Made by a program: the position numbers and the translations under genes. The notes beneath the pieces are model-generated. The model saw only the letters and a program-made list of their open reading frames with translations. It did not search any database and had not been told where the DNA came from. A stretch of 64,000 bases of DNA from Sipunculus nudus (taxonomy: Eukaryota; Annelida; Sipuncula; Golfingiida; Sipunculidae): NCBI GenBank assembly GCA_026874595.1, contig CM049310.1, positions 85,411,056 through 85,475,055 on the forward strand, in the 5' to 3' direction. This document shows positions 59,940 through 64,000 of the stretch, piece by piece; position 1 is the stretch's first letter; every line of letters starts with the position of its first letter.

Positions 59940-60233
59940 TATGTCGTACGTACGAGATAATATCTCGCACGTACGACATAGTATCTCGTACGTACGACAT
60001 AGTATCTCGTACGTACGACATACTATCTCGTACGTACGACATATTATCTCGTACGTACGACATACTATCTCGTACGTACGACATACCATCTCGTACGTAC
60101 GACATAGTATCTCGTACGTACGACATACTATCTCGTACGTACGATATACTATCTCGTACGTACGACATATTATCTCGTACGTACGACATATTATCTCGTA
60201 CGTACGACATACTATCTCGTACGTACGACATAA
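59940..60233. repeat. 21-bp palindromic minisatellite with one inverted unit
   Basis: Fourteen units of 21 bp, each with the 12-bp perfect palindrome TCGTACGTACGA (one unit has CGCACG, another ACGATATA). Thirteen are head to tail from 59961. The first (59940-59960) is the reverse complement of the rest, giving a ~42-bp imperfect inverted repeat at the left edge. Because 21 is divisible by three and the unit lacks stops, long open frames appear in several frames on both strands, giving seven-residue repeats such as SRTYDIL. Both sides carry AATAAAT next to the array (about 59929-59935 and 60232-60238). Confidence 0.95.

Positions 60234-62091
<1,858 letters not shown>

Positions 62092-62142
<51 letters not shown>
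62092..62142. repeat. (GA)n microsatellite
   Basis: About 25 GA dinucleotides; it makes a leucine/serine frame on the other strand. Confidence 0.95.
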
Positions 62143-62145
<3 letters not shown>

Positions 62146-62873
62146 CCTTTCCCCTAATAATCTGCATGATATGTAAGCTGGTTTTAATGTGCATACATAA
62201 AAGCTTTACTTGACGCAATACAAAGCGTTCCTCTATTTACAAGATGGAAGTCTTTGTTGGTGTCCTGCTACCAAATCATGTTTACAAACTATAAACATTG
62301 TTTTAAAAGCAACTTTATGAAGACGATTGAGACCGAAAGCAAAGGGAATACTTTTACATCAGTTTTGGAAGGACTGTATACGAGCTTATATTGTGAAGTG
62401 TCTGAATTATTCTTGTCAGTGTCAAAATGCCGAACTTCCAAAATTCCTCAACTATATTATCAGATGAATAACAATAAAAAAACACGGCAAAGAAATAAAG
62501 TATTTTTGTTAATTTTTAAATATCCGCCAATCTCAATCCAAAGAGGCCATCTGTAGGCAAACAATACGGAACAATACGAGATTGCAAACGGCAGAAGAAG
62601 ACATTGCTGGATTTACTTGTGCAAACAGCTACTTCTGGTCATTCTCAACACTGGTTCGTGTCCGGCGTTCATGGTGATCAAAAGAATGGTTTCACTTAAT
62701 GGCTAGCAGGTATTAAGCGAGATTTGTAAAGCTCTAACATTTATGATGTGTGCTCTGCTACAGGATGTCTCAAAATGTCTGAAAGGTAGAAAAGCTCATA
62801 ACAATAAAGTGCATATTTAGAAAAAATAGGCATTCCATGATGGTAGACCAAAAGCGATTTGGTTAAACATTCT
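62143..62873. other. Non-coding stretch
   Basis: No supported gene. A 100-codon frame at 62254-62556 lacks a known domain. Confidence 0.5.
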
Positions 62874-63341
62874 TTAAAGGGGCCCAATCACCTATAAAGC
62901 ATGTTGAATAAACACGAAAAATAGATTTTTCTCATTAAAATAAATCTGTGCTTGCCAAAATTTTCCCTTGAAATTATTCAAAACAGTGGACCAAAGGTGT
63001 AAAGATAAACACAGCATATGCATATCCGAGCCACAACATGTGTACACTAGGAGATGCCCTGACTGACTTTGCCTAAAAAATGTAATACATGTTCCCACTG
63101 GCTGAAACATCACGTTTCCGCCTCACATTCAGACTTCCGGTTAGACAGCCTTGTTATGGTAAACAGAAACACACGGACTGTGTTTACAAACACGCGAGTC
63201 ATATAAAGTTATCAAACAACCGTAGACTGAGACTGAGACTGTGTGCCGGGATGGTGTAGGCCCGAAACTTTAGTTAAAAGCAAAACTGAATTGATAGTGT
63301 GAAAGAACACTCAAATTATAGCTTCTGATTATGTCCCTTAA
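62874..63341 (-). mobile_element. TTAA-flanked MITE (piggyBac-like), copy 2, opposite orientation
   Basis: 468 bp bounded by TTAA at 62874-62877 and 63338-63341. The left end TTAAAGGGGCCCAATCACC corresponds to the right end of copy 1. The right end read inward, TTAAGGGACATAATCAG, corresponds to its left end. Internal words such as TAATACATGTT, CACAGCATATGCATATCCG and GAAAATTTTGGC-like stretches match copy 1 in reverse complement at perhaps 65-75 %. The length agrees with copy 1 to within 7 bp. Confidence 0.72.
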
Positions 63342-64000
63342 CTTCAACACCTTTAATGTGTGTTTTTAAATCATGATTATTTGTATTATATTTATAATGA
63401 ATAACATCAAAATGGTGTTGTATGGTGTTATAAATCCTGTTTTATTTCTAATTGTGTAATTGTAAAGGTTTTTTTCCCATATGCGCGTGTATGCAAACTG
63501 GCAGACGTATATTTGTGTACAATGGTATCGAGCAGGCCTTCCACAAAAAAAAGTGTGACGTGATTTTAGCCCGAGTCCCGAGTTCACATAGATCCTAAGC
63601 GTGAAAATCGCTCCTGTGACGATTTTCACGTATACACGCACATTCGCAAATATGATGACGAATACATCGAAACACCCCAGTTGACAAATCATATATGAGC
63701 GATGTTTTACACATATACGCGCACATGGAAACACATCTATGCTTACGGTTGAAATGAACGCTTATTCTGAGATTATTATGTATGGAAGAAATAAAACACA
63801 TGCACATTTTCTACTTATATGTATACAAATTATCCGTTCTACGTTTCAAAACTGAGATGTGATATCAGTATTATAAAATTTGTTTAAAATACATTTTAAC
63901 TAGTTTTATATTGTTTCAGGAAAACTATCTTTATTATGATTACATTCCCCTCGGTCATTTAAAATTGGTTCTATCGATAATTATACGTGATGGAACGTTT
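63342..64000. other. Non-coding stretch to the window end
   Basis: No supported gene. It contains the hairpin above and purine/pyrimidine-alternating words such as ATACGCGCACATG (63714 onward). Frames of 70 and 122 codons on the minus strand overlap each other and have no known domain. Confidence 0.5.
63600..63630. repeat. 11-bp perfect hairpin
   Basis: CGTGAAAATCG, a 9-base loop and its exact complement. No gene or terminator context is evident; the flanks carry further TATACACGCACA-type words. Confidence 0.85.

Noticed and set aside
59940-60233. CRISPR-like regular array
   Set aside because: Units abut with no spacers, the unit is a 21-bp palindromic minisatellite, and the genome is eukaryotic.

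Overview
The window looks like intergenic or intronic DNA from an AT-rich invertebrate nuclear genome, most likely a mollusc or another marine lophotrochozoan. This rests on microsatellites of many kinds, tRNA-derived SINEs, several short inverted-repeat elements, spliced-exon signals, no operons or long reading frames, and a Gmr1-type LTR retrotransposon. The species assignment is inference. No complete host gene was found. The only convincing non-retroelement coding pieces are two short domain exons: a SAP-domain first exon on + (50803-50915, ending in a splice donor) and a THAP zinc-finger piece on - (51826-52002). They face each other across about 0.9 kb.

Layout. 1-16.7 kb is mostly unique AT-rich DNA with two SINEs (3.5 kb; 12.3 kb, the latter between 125-bp direct repeats), a TTAA-flanked MITE (6765-7225), a MITE with ~60-bp terminal inverted repeats (8472-9041), a cluster of (TA)n tracts separated by a conserved spacer (13.9-14.5 kb), and copies of a palindromic repeat family. 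16.7-21.2 kb carries three LTRs of one family, one of which has split a satellite of TATTTCACCACA-like units. 21.27-37.87 kb is a head-to-tail array of five long units (about 2.6-3.4 kb each without the insertion) that starts and ends at nearly the same point of the unit. Its first unit is interrupted by a 1.4-kb element made of 145-bp repeats. 39.1-40.4 kb holds another, interrupted LTR.

41681-48114 is a full-length but dead LTR retrotransposon on the - strand. It has paired LTRs, a tRNA-Pro-like primer site, a polypurine tract and 4-bp target duplications. Its domain order is gag-protease-integrase-reverse transcriptase-RNase H, so integrase lies before reverse transcriptase. That copia-like order in a Ty3/gypsy-type element defines the Gmr1 group. 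Stops, frameshifts, two internal deletions and a lost reverse-transcriptase catalytic residue make it non-functional. One end of its 5' LTR plus the flank was later tandemly duplicated (to about 50220).

50.3-64 kb holds the SAP and THAP exons, a relative of the 8.5-kb MITE, a palindrome-rich MITE (54084-54536), a minus-strand SINE between direct repeats, a 21-bp minisatellite whose first unit is inverted (59940-60233), compound microsatellites, and a second, oppositely oriented copy of the TTAA MITE (62874-63341). All alignments and coordinates are by eye.
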